From positions 1 through 37,145 of the forward strand of contig JAXHST010000082.1 in the NCBI GenBank assembly GCA_034190325.1: 37,145 nucleotides of DNA, read 5' to 3'. Shown here in pieces: positions 31,092 through 37,145 of this stretch. Origin of the DNA: UBA287 sp034190325 (lineage in GTDB: Archaea; Thermoplasmatota; UBA186; UBA287). The stretch's first letter is position 1. The number at the start of each line of letters is the position of its first letter. Below the pieces are notes generated by a model. It was not told the DNA's origin. It worked only from the letters and a program-made list of their open reading frames with translations, and did not search any database. The position numbers and the translations under genes are program-made.

Positions 31092-31691
31092 ATGGATATG
31101 GGAAGGGATCTATTTTCTGGGATCTCCAATAACAGACTCTTTGAGCAGCTACGTGAGCTTGAAAACACCCGCATGATTGTGCTCTCTCTCATTTTTGTAT
31201 GCCTTACGGGTCTATCTGCCATGGTGAAGCTTTATCTCCCATGGAGCCCTGTTCCGGTTACTGCACAGACCCTTATCGTTTTGATGTCCGGTGCAGTTCT
31301 TGGGAGGCGGTATGGCGGGATAAGTCAGGTGCTCTATGCGGTTGCAGGGGTGATAAGCACATCCATAGCCACAATTCCATGGTTTGCTGGAGAGCTCTCA
31401 TTTACCGGTGGGTATGTGTTCGGTTTTATAGTATCAGCGCTGTTCATTGGCTACTTCACCGAAAAGCACTCTCCGAACTTTCTCTTTACTCTGGGGCTGA
31501 TGGTCTTTGCAAACTTTATCATCATATATGGATTTGGGTTGCTGCAGCTCGCTATGGTTCTTGACGCTCATGGTGTTGCTGAGCTGTTAACCATAGGCGC
31601 ATTACCATACATTCCTGGCGACATAGCAAAAATAGTTTTAGCATCCTCTCTATCATACACAATCCTCTCAAAGCGCCAAAACACAGCTTAA
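31092..31691 (+). CDS. bioY: BioY biotin transporter (ECF substrate-binding component)
   Basis: A 199-aa integral membrane protein with about six helices. LPWSPVPVTAQTLIVLMSGAVLG and FTGGYVFGFIVSA are BioY signatures. BioY imports biotin, alone or with an ECF energising module, which is not present here. It ends 37 nt before the PTS EIIB start and lies on the same strand, but EIIB has its own TATA element, so a shared role with the PTS genes is not implied. Confidence 0.88.
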   Translation: MDMGRDLFSGISNNRLFEQLRELENTRMIVLSLIFVCLTGLSAMVKLYLPWSPVPVTAQTLIVLMSGAVLGRRYGGISQVLYAVAGVISTSIATIPWFAGELSFTGGYVFGFIVSALFIGYFTEKHSPNFLFTLGLMVFANFIIIYGFGLLQLAMVLDAHGVAELLTIGALPYIPGDIAKIVLASSLSYTILSKRQNTA

Positions 31692-31698
31692 AGATAAA

Positions 31699-31710
31699 AT
31701 TTGATATACT
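31699..31710 (+). promoter_or_regulatory. TATA element of the PTS/MurQ operon
   Basis: ATTTGATATACT is centred about 24 nt before the EIIB ATG at 31729, the spacing of other leaderless genes in this window. It lies after the bioY stop, supporting a separate transcription unit for EIIB-MurQ-EIIA. Confidence 0.45.
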
Positions 31711-31728
31711 ATCAACCAGATATTGCTT

Positions 31729-32187
31729 ATGCTTGTGCACTTTCGTATAGATGACCGTTTGATCCATGGGCAGGTTACTGTGGCGTGGAGCAAGCACATA
31801 AATGCGCAGCGCATAGTTGTGGCAAATGATGAAGCGGCTAAGGATGACATACAGAGATCCCTTCTACCATTGGCAGCTCCACCAGGCGTTGATGTAAGGA
31901 TCATTCCCCTGAACGAAGCGGCTGAGAACATAACGGATAAGCGGACGATGGTTCTTGTGAGGAGCCCAAAGGATGCTCTTTTCCTTTTAGACAGCGGCAT
32001 AGAGATTAAAGAGATAAACCTTGGAAACATGGGTTTTGCTCCAGGTAAAAGGAATGTAGCAAAGAGTCTATCGCTGAGCGATGAAGATATAGGGTATCTG
32101 AGAGAGATAGATAGCAAAGGAATTAAGGTCTATTTTCAGATGCTGCCGCAAGATAGAAGGGTGTCTCTGAAGGAACTGGTGAAATGA
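31729..32187 (+). CDS. PTS system mannose-family EIIB component
   Basis: A 152-aa cytoplasmic phosphocarrier. The N-terminus FRIDDRLIHGQV is the mannose/sorbose EIIB signature, with His13 as the phosphorylated residue. IVVANDEAAKD and the C-terminal PQDRRVSLKEL also fit the family. It takes phosphate from EIIA and gives it to the sugar carried by the EIIC-EIID unit. I use the ATG at 31729 rather than the TTG two codons earlier. The next gene, MurQ, starts 16 nt downstream. Confidence 0.9.
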   Translation: MLVHFRIDDRLIHGQVTVAWSKHINAQRIVVANDEAAKDDIQRSLLPLAAPPGVDVRIIPLNEAAENITDKRTMVLVRSPKDALFLLDSGIEIKEINLGNMGFAPGKRNVAKSLSLSDEDIGYLREIDSKGIKVYFQMLPQDRRVSLKELVK

Positions 32188-32203
32188 GTCTGGAGGGGTA
32201 ACA

Positions 32204-33076
32204 ATGAGCTTTGATAACCTTGCAACTGAGCGTAAAAACCCTAGGAGAATAGATGGGAAGAGCACAGATGAGATCCTGCGCATAATTAACGAGGAGGACT
32301 CTAATGTGCCAGCAGCTGTTGGAGGGGCTATAAACAGAATAGCAAGAGCTGTTGATGCCATGTATGAACGCATAAAAGATGAGGAAGCAAGGCTCATCTA
32401 TGCTGGTGCCGGGAGCAGCGGCAGGATAGGTGTTATGGATGCATCAGAGCTTAAGCCTACATTCAATTTTGATAGAGCTATAGCACTCATCGCTGGAGGA
32501 ATGGAGGCTTTCTTTTATGCCAGGGAAGCAAGCGAGGACGATGAAAAAAAAGGCGCTGACGACATAAAGCGCATAGAGGTGAACAGTAAGGATTGTGTGA
32601 TAGGCATAAGCGCCAGTGGAAGGACCCCGTATACTCTGGGAGCACTCAATGAAGCAAAGGAAAGAAAGGCGCTAACCATTCTTGTCAGCTGTGATCCTGA
32701 AATCAAGCACAATTTTGATCACGAGATAGCGATAGAGGTTGGTCCAGAGATCCTGGCTGGCTCAACAAGGATGAAGAGTGGGACAGCAGAGAAGCTCGTT
32801 CTTAACATGATGAGCACAGCTCTTATGGTTAAGCTTGGGAAAGTGTACAGGAACATGATGGTTGATCTCACGCCAAAGAATGAGAAGCTTGTTGATAGAG
32901 CGCTAAGGATAATTATGGAGTGCGCTGATGTGGACCGCAGCACAGCGGAGCTTTTTTTTGAAAAAAGCGGCAGAAATGCGAAGAGAGCCATCGTAATGAT
33001 AAGAAAGAGCGTTTCAAAGGAGGAAGCAGAGAAGATGCTGAGAGAAAAAACAATACGTGAGCTGCTGGGTGATTGA
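32204..33076 (+). CDS. murQ: MurQ-like N-acetylmuramic acid 6-phosphate etherase (SIS domain)
   Basis: A 290-aa SIS-domain protein colinear with bacterial MurQ (about 298 aa). Seen: TERKNPRRIDGKST at the start, INEEDSNVPAAV, GAGSSGRIGVMDASELKPTF, GISASGRTPYTLGAL and GPEILAGSTRMKSGTAEK. The two catalytic glutamates of MurQ correspond to the Glu in DASELKPTF and the Glu in EASEDD. MurQ cleaves MurNAc-6-phosphate to GlcNAc-6-phosphate and D-lactate. A GGAGGGG ribosome-binding site precedes the ATG. Between EIIB and EIIA genes, its substrate is probably the sugar phosphate made by this PTS. Archaea lack murein, so use of bacterial wall fragments is inferred. Confidence 0.88.
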   Translation: MSFDNLATERKNPRRIDGKSTDEILRIINEEDSNVPAAVGGAINRIARAVDAMYERIKDEEARLIYAGAGSSGRIGVMDASELKPTFNFDRAIALIAGGMEAFFYAREASEDDEKKGADDIKRIEVNSKDCVIGISASGRTPYTLGALNEAKERKALTILVSCDPEIKHNFDHEIAIEVGPEILAGSTRMKSGTAEKLVLNMMSTALMVKLGKVYRNMMVDLTPKNEKLVDRALRIIMECADVDRSTAELFFEKSGRNAKRAIVMIRKSVSKEEAEKMLREKTIRELLGD

Positions 33077-33077
33077 T

Positions 33078-33467
33078 GTGTTTCCGATAATAATAGTCAC
33101 ACACGGTAAGTTTGCAAAAGCCCTCATAGAAACGAGCGCCATGATAGCGGGAAAACAGGAAAAGCTATATGCTGTTGAGCTTGAGGAGGGGCAGAGCCCT
33201 GAGAGCTTAAAAGAGAGGATTGACGCTTTACTGACAGAGAAGTCTCTCATATTAACGGACCTCTTTGGGGCGAGCCCTTTCAATGCATCTATAAAGCTCC
33301 TCGATAGGGCAGAGGTTGTAACAGGGGTAAATCTGCCCATGCTACTGGAGCTACTGATGAACAGGAGCATTGGCGTTGAAGAGGCCGCAGCCATAGCAGA
33401 GCGCGCTGGCAGAGAGGGTATTGTTAATGTCAGAGCTAAGCTTTCAGGCGGCTCCAAGGATTCCTAG
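33078..33467 (+). CDS. PTS system mannose-family EIIA component
   Basis: A 129-aa protein of the EIIA-Man fold. FPIIIVTHGKFAKALIETSAMIAG holds the phosphorylated His9; LTDLFGASPFNASIKLL and GVNLPMLLELLMNR are the other family motifs. The GTG at 33078, one base after the MurQ stop, gives the usual N-terminus; an in-frame GTG at 33057 would extend it into murQ. It would accept phosphate from HPr, which is not in the window. Its end overlaps the convergent EIIC-EIID gene by 24 nt. Confidence 0.88.
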   Translation: MFPIIIVTHGKFAKALIETSAMIAGKQEKLYAVELEEGQSPESLKERIDALLTEKSLILTDLFGASPFNASIKLLDRAEVVTGVNLPMLLELLMNRSIGVEEAAAIAERAGREGIVNVRAKLSGGSKDS

Positions 33468-35069
33468 ACTTCCGCATATTAACCCCAGAGCAAAGAGGAG
33501 CAAAAGCACATAGGTGGGTTTCCAGTTCTTCTCCAGCAGATAGTATACGAGCAGGACCATGAGCCCCGGAAAGAGAAATGGAAATATTGAGTCAAGGCTT
33601 CTCTGTATCGATGGCACAACTGCTCCCGCGATAGTTATCTCACCTACGAATGCGACCCTGACAAAGAGTGGTGCGAGTCCACCAACGACCATCATCCCTA
33701 TTATGGTTGTGAGCTCCGTTATGTGCTTTATCCTTGTATCACTTCCCAGAGCTCTAGCTACATTCATCCCCTCTCTGTACCCTAGCCTGAAGCCATAATA
33801 ACGCATCGGCAGATATATGGCATTCCCCGCTATGAGAACGAATATAAAACCTAGAGGATTACCCTCTATAGCCCATGAAGCACCGATGGAAAAAAGTATT
33901 GTGTTTATCGTGGCGTATATCAGAGTATCTCCTATTCCCGCTAAGGGCCCCATCGTGCCTGTCTTTATCGCAAGTATGAGATCTCTGCTCTCTATGCCTT
34001 TCTCCTCCTCTATGGCCACATCTGCCCCGAGGATCACAGGCATCATTATTGGATTTGTGTTAAAGAAGCTCATGTGTAGCTTCACCATTTCCTTCAGATC
34101 CTCAGCCTTATCGTAGATCTTTTGTAGCGCGGGTCTTATGGCATAAAAGTAATCAAATCCCTGCATCCTCTCATAGTTCCATGAAAGCTCCGTGTGCACA
34201 TAGTTGCGCAGAAAAACCCTTCTGAGATCCTTATCTGTCAGCCTTTTCCCCTTTCTCTCTTCGCTTGTTTCTCCAGAGGCAACAAATGTCTCCTCCCCAT
34301 ACTTGAGATTCAGGACTATAAATCCTATAGCAAGGCCTATCAAAGTAAGGCCAACGGTTATTGTGCCCATGAAATTTGCCTGCTCTAACCCAAGGGCTGG
34401 AAGAATGAAGTTGAGGTAGGCTGCTATAACAAAACCCAGTATACCATAAGTGAAATAGCTCCTGGCTGGCATAACTTTGAGAAGCATCCCTATACCTAAA
34501 GCTGGCAGCAACGCACCTGCAACAGCGAATCCAGCTATTATGCTCTCCGGTATGGCACCAAGGATAACGCTGGCCTGATCGACGAAGTATACGCCTATAA
34601 AGGTGGGTATGGCTCTACTCAAACCCCATGGAAAAACCCCTAGCCAGTTCACCATCTCCAGCTTTCTGAAATCAAGGGTCTCAGCATACCTGTCCCCCAG
34701 ATGCATGAAGAATGTGTTCACAGTCCTTCCGATAATATCAAATGGTATGAATAGGGAAGCAATACCAATAGCAATTGGAGCTATCGCTCCTATGGACCAG
34801 GAAGGGGTTGTCACCGCCAGAGCTGTGCCTATTATAGCTCCCCCTATGTAATCAGGGGTTGTTGCTCCACCGTATGTGTAGACTCCCATAGCCATGAGCT
34901 CAAGAAATGCGCCTATAATAAGGCCTGCCTGAAAGTTTCCTAGTATGATACCCGCGATAGCACCAGCCATCAGAGGTCTCATACCCTGAATGATCTTTAC
35001 AGATAACCAGTCCTGTATGCAGAGAAAAGCCAGAACACCACAGGCTATAGCCGCCCCTAGAGAGATCAT
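33444..35069 (-). CDS. PTS system mannose-family EIIC-EIID fusion (membrane permease)
   Basis: One 541-aa membrane protein holds both permease parts, usually two proteins (ManY and ManZ). Residues about 1-258 are EIIC with about eight hydrophobic helices (GALLEL-like GAFLELMAMGVYTYGG). From about residue 276 comes EIID: LRRVFLRNYVHTELSWNYERMQ, FFNTNPIMMPVILG and GTMGPLAGIGDTLIY, then the RYYGFRLGYREG segment. I chose the ATG at 35069; the ORF opens at 35111, but a TATA element sits inside that extension. Orientation is opposite to EIIB-MurQ-EIIA, so it is a separate transcript. Confidence 0.88.
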   Translation of the reverse strand: MISLGAAIACGVLAFLCIQDWLSVKIIQGMRPLMAGAIAGIILGNFQAGLIIGAFLELMAMGVYTYGGATTPDYIGGAIIGTALAVTTPSWSIGAIAPIAIGIASLFIPFDIIGRTVNTFFMHLGDRYAETLDFRKLEMVNWLGVFPWGLSRAIPTFIGVYFVDQASVILGAIPESIIAGFAVAGALLPALGIGMLLKVMPARSYFTYGILGFVIAAYLNFILPALGLEQANFMGTITVGLTLIGLAIGFIVLNLKYGEETFVASGETSEERKGKRLTDKDLRRVFLRNYVHTELSWNYERMQGFDYFYAIRPALQKIYDKAEDLKEMVKLHMSFFNTNPIMMPVILGADVAIEEEKGIESRDLILAIKTGTMGPLAGIGDTLIYATINTILFSIGASWAIEGNPLGFIFVLIAGNAIYLPMRYYGFRLGYREGMNVARALGSDTRIKHITELTTIIGMMVVGGLAPLFVRVAFVGEITIAGAVVPSIQRSLDSIFPFLFPGLMVLLVYYLLEKNWKPTYVLLLLFALGLICGSLGILGAA

Positions 35070-35087
35070 ACGCTTAAAAGTTTTTTT

Positions 35088-35098
35088 AGTATATATTT
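35088..35098 (-). promoter_or_regulatory. TATA element of the EIIC-EIID gene
   Basis: AAATATATACT on the minus strand, centred about 24 nt before the ATG at 35069, fits a leaderless start and argues against the longer ORF beginning at 35111. Confidence 0.5.
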
Positions 35099-35208
35099 TT
35101 TGTTTATGCATTTGTTTAGGAATGCTGCGGCACTATGCTCAGATCTAAGCACGGTTGTAGGCTTCCTGTTAATAACAAAAGTTAATAAGCAAAATATTAT
35201 TTAAGCAT

Positions 35209-36900
35209 GTGGATAAGCGATACTTCTTGCTTCTTGGGATATTCTTTCTGGCGGTTGCCATAAGACTTTACCCCCTACACACCTATGCCCTCTGGGGATC
35301 AGATAACGGGGAGTACTATTATATCGCTGAGGAGCTCTATGAAACTGGAGGAATAGATGCTTCATCATACCCTGGCTGGGGGAAGACGTATCCCTATTTC
35401 CCTGGAATGTTCGCGGTTGTGGTATGGGTAGCAAAAGCATTTGATATCTCTCTGCTCAGCTCCCTGAGGTACACTGTGCCAGTATTGGCCTCTCTTTCCG
35501 TAATCATACTCTACTTCATCTCGATGGAAATATTCCGTGACAGAAGGGTTTCAATTCTATCAGCGCTCATCCTCTCGGTGACGGTTGCTCATGCACTCGT
35601 TACTTCTCACTCCATGCCTGGAAGTTTAGCAGATCCCCTATGGCTTGGTTGCATTTTGCTCCTGTTAAGAAGCTACAGGGATAGAAGATGTCTCCCTTTG
35701 CTCTATTTAGCCACGATAGCACTGATAGTAACACACCACCTGACTGTCTATTTCCTCATGATCTCCCTTCTCATTGGAATAGCTGCAAGAGAAATAATAC
35801 ATCCAGAATGGTCTGAGAAACTTCGTATAGAGCTGCCCTATACTATATTTCTTATATCCGCAACCTTCATTTTCTGGTTCCTCTTTACCAACTTTCCCGA
35901 GCATGTGCTGAGCACTGCAGTAGAAGGCGTACCATCCCATGCATACATAGCTCTCACATATTTTGCTCTTATACTGTTAGCAATGGTTGTTTATGCATTA
36001 AAAGGAAAGATCTTCAGAAAGCTTAGCTATCCAGACTCACACAATCTGATAAAAAGGTATATTACGCTGATTCTGGTTCTCTTTGTGATTCTTGCTATAA
36101 TCTCCATTACCTCAATTCCTGGAACGAATATGAATATTGGGATGGATGCGTTGTTATGGTATCTACCAACCCTGCTGCTCTTTTTGTTCTTTATAGTGGG
36201 AACGCGTTTTGTACATTTTTATGATGACGGTAGCTTCATCTATGGCTGGGCCATAGCCATTACTCTCTCATTTCTCTTTGGTGCTGTAACAAACAGTCAT
36301 GCGCTCATACCATACAGGCATGCGCAATACATAGCTCCTGCTATAGCGCTTCTTGCAGCACTCGGGATTGTAAAGCTCTATGATCTGCTAAGCAGGAAAA
36401 GAGTTCTGGTTTTATCTGTTAGTGCACTTCTTGTACTATGCACCATAACAGCATATCCGCCAACCAGTGCCACAGCCGGTTTCAATGAGGGCATAACCCA
36501 CAAGGATTTAGAAGCAGCCCTCTGGATGAGGGATAATGTACCTGCTAACTCTGTGGTTGCTTCAGACCACAGGTTGAGCAGCACAATCTTTGGCTTCGCA
36601 AAGCTGATGTGCACATGGGATAGCGCTTACGATATACTGCACGCAGAGAGCTTTGGAGAAGCACTACCACAACTTAAAAGCTGCGATACTCCCGCAGGCA
36701 AAAAGAGAGTAGATTATGTTGTTGTTGACAAAACAATGCTCGAAGAAGGGGTTGCTCTGCTTCAGTGGAACAATGCTGAACCGATGAGTGAGAGAGCTTT
36801 TGAAAAGTTTTTCGAAGAGCCCTTCGGGCTCGTTTATGAGAATGGGGAGGTCCGGATCTTCAAAGTATACTGGGAAAGGATTAATGGTGGGATGCAATAA
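35209..36900 (+). CDS. Polytopic GT-C-like glycosyltransferase
   Basis: A 563-aa integral membrane protein with about eleven to thirteen hydrophobic helices. The first outside loop has WGSDNGEYYYIAEELYETG, where the Asp is placed like the catalytic acidic residue of GT-C (dolichyl-phosphate-sugar using) enzymes. The last about 130 residues are a soluble C-terminal domain (ALWMRDNVPANSVVASDHRLS onward), as in other archaeal GT39-like proteins. The start is GTG at 35209. It probably transfers a sugar to surface glycans or proteins. It is divergent from the EIIC-EIID gene. Confidence 0.72.
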   Translation: MDKRYFLLLGIFFLAVAIRLYPLHTYALWGSDNGEYYYIAEELYETGGIDASSYPGWGKTYPYFPGMFAVVVWVAKAFDISLLSSLRYTVPVLASLSVIILYFISMEIFRDRRVSILSALILSVTVAHALVTSHSMPGSLADPLWLGCILLLLRSYRDRRCLPLLYLATIALIVTHHLTVYFLMISLLIGIAAREIIHPEWSEKLRIELPYTIFLISATFIFWFLFTNFPEHVLSTAVEGVPSHAYIALTYFALILLAMVVYALKGKIFRKLSYPDSHNLIKRYITLILVLFVILAIISITSIPGTNMNIGMDALLWYLPTLLLFLFFIVGTRFVHFYDDGSFIYGWAIAITLSFLFGAVTNSHALIPYRHAQYIAPAIALLAALGIVKLYDLLSRKRVLVLSVSALLVLCTITAYPPTSATAGFNEGITHKDLEAALWMRDNVPANSVVASDHRLSSTIFGFAKLMCTWDSAYDILHAESFGEALPQLKSCDTPAGKKRVDYVVVDKTMLEEGVALLQWNNAEPMSERAFEKFFEEPFGLVYENGEVRIFKVYWERINGGMQ

Positions 36901-36920
36901 TAGACACAATCAACAGCAAA

Positions 36921-37145
36921 TCAGTCACTGAAGCGCTCTTCTTTCCATGGATCCCCATGGTTGTGGTAGCCCCTCTGCTCCCAGAATCCTTTTCTGTCCT
37001 CTTTCGAGAACTCTATGGCGTTTACCCATTTTGCGCTCTTCCAGAGGTAGAGCTTTGGAACAACAAGACGAAGGGGATAGCCCTGCTCAACACTGAGCTG
37101 TTCGCCATTAAGTCTGTAAGCTAGCAGAGAATCCTCGGCAAAGAA
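36921..37145 (-). CDS. Molybdopterin-dependent oxidoreductase, sulfite oxidase fold (3' part only)
   Basis: The last 74 codons of a gene cut by the window end. GYPLRLVVPKLYLWKSAKWV and GFWEQRGYHNHGDPW are the characteristic C-terminal part of the YedY/sulfite oxidase molybdopterin domain. The stop is TGA at 36921-36923, 21 nt from the convergent glycosyltransferase. The N-terminal part, including the cysteine that binds molybdenum, lies outside the window. With the molybdenum hydroxylase at 6262-8655 it shows that the organism uses molybdenum cofactor. Confidence 0.85.
   Translation of the reverse strand, partial: FFAEDSLLAYRLNGEQLSVEQGYPLRLVVPKLYLWKSAKWVNAIEFSKEDRKGFWEQRGYHNHGDPWKEERFSD

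Noticed and set aside
31092..31691. BioY as part of the PTS operon
   Set aside because: EIIB has its own TATA element after the bioY stop, and biotin uptake has no direct link to sugar phosphotransfer, so adjacency alone is not taken as functional linkage.
1..37145. CRISPR arrays, complete insertion sequences, prophage genes
   Set aside because: No regularly spaced direct repeats, no transposase, integrase or phage structural gene was found; only a transposon-end-like hairpin at 93-132.

Overview
The window is archaeal chromosome. Evidence: a TFB transcription factor, the small subunit of DNA polymerase D, an archaeal FtsY followed by prefoldin alpha, ribosomal protein L10e (uL16), an Nre repair protein with a C-terminal PIP box, a Trm5-type tRNA methyltransferase, an archaeal type IV pilin, and many genes with an A/T-rich TATA element about 24-25 nt before the start codon (leaderless layout). 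Polymerase D points to the euryarchaeal side or a relative. An MGMT-endonuclease V fusion like the one known from Thermoplasmata is present, but I do not place the organism more finely. AGA/AGG arginine codons dominate throughout and I see no sharp compositional break. The sequence is scaffolded: 100 Ns at 9805-9904 sit between two identical 121-nt ends, so the two tRNA-Asn genes there are probably one.

Layout. 1-4.6 kb: Trm5, an Asp/Glu racemase-superfamily protein with a MalY/PatB-type PLP enzyme, tRNA-Gln, a decayed PolX-like fragment, threonine dehydratase. 4.5-9.6 kb (minus strand): MGMT-EndoV fusion, acylphosphatase and pilin (coupled), a fused molybdenum hydroxylase, thioredoxin reductase. 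9.7-15.1 kb: tRNA-Asn and gap, DUF192 protein, RimI-like acetyltransferase, TenA, a ThiD-methyltransferase fusion, a possible 26-aa ORF, AsnRS, tRNA-Cys. 15.4-21.3 kb: DUF368 membrane protein, L10e, phosphopantetheine adenylyltransferase, a zinc-ribbon miniprotein, an FMN reductase, Nre, tRNA-Thr(GGT), PolD small subunit. 21.6-25.2 kb is looser: a secreted protein, an orphan ORF, a palindromic hairpin pair, tRNA-Leu, a radical SAM protein, tRNA-Thr(CGT), a frame-broken membrane protein, two small proteins. 25.2-31.0 kb: pfdA-ftsY-TrmO/FmdE fusion, a secreted beta-rich protein, an HD protein, a macro-domain protein, tfb-rlmE. 31.1-35.1 kb: BioY, then a mannose-family PTS set (EIIB, EIIA and a fused EIIC-EIID) enclosing a MurQ-type etherase. 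35.2 kb to the end: a membrane glycosyltransferase and the 3' part of a sulfite-oxidase-fold molybdoenzyme.

The most striking content is the PTS/MurQ locus. It has all membrane and cytoplasmic EII parts of a mannose-family phosphotransferase together with an enzyme whose bacterial relatives cleave the lactyl ether of MurNAc-6-phosphate. This suggests an archaeon that imports and phosphorylates bacterial cell-wall amino sugars; EI and HPr are not in the window. Second is a tRNA-Leu(CAA) whose T-loop is interrupted by 28 nt and whose cloverleaf is complete only when that insert is removed, as expected for a non-canonical tRNA intron. Three domain fusions (ThiD-methyltransferase, TrmO-FmdE, MGMT-EndoV) and two palindromic hairpin clusters also deserve attention.
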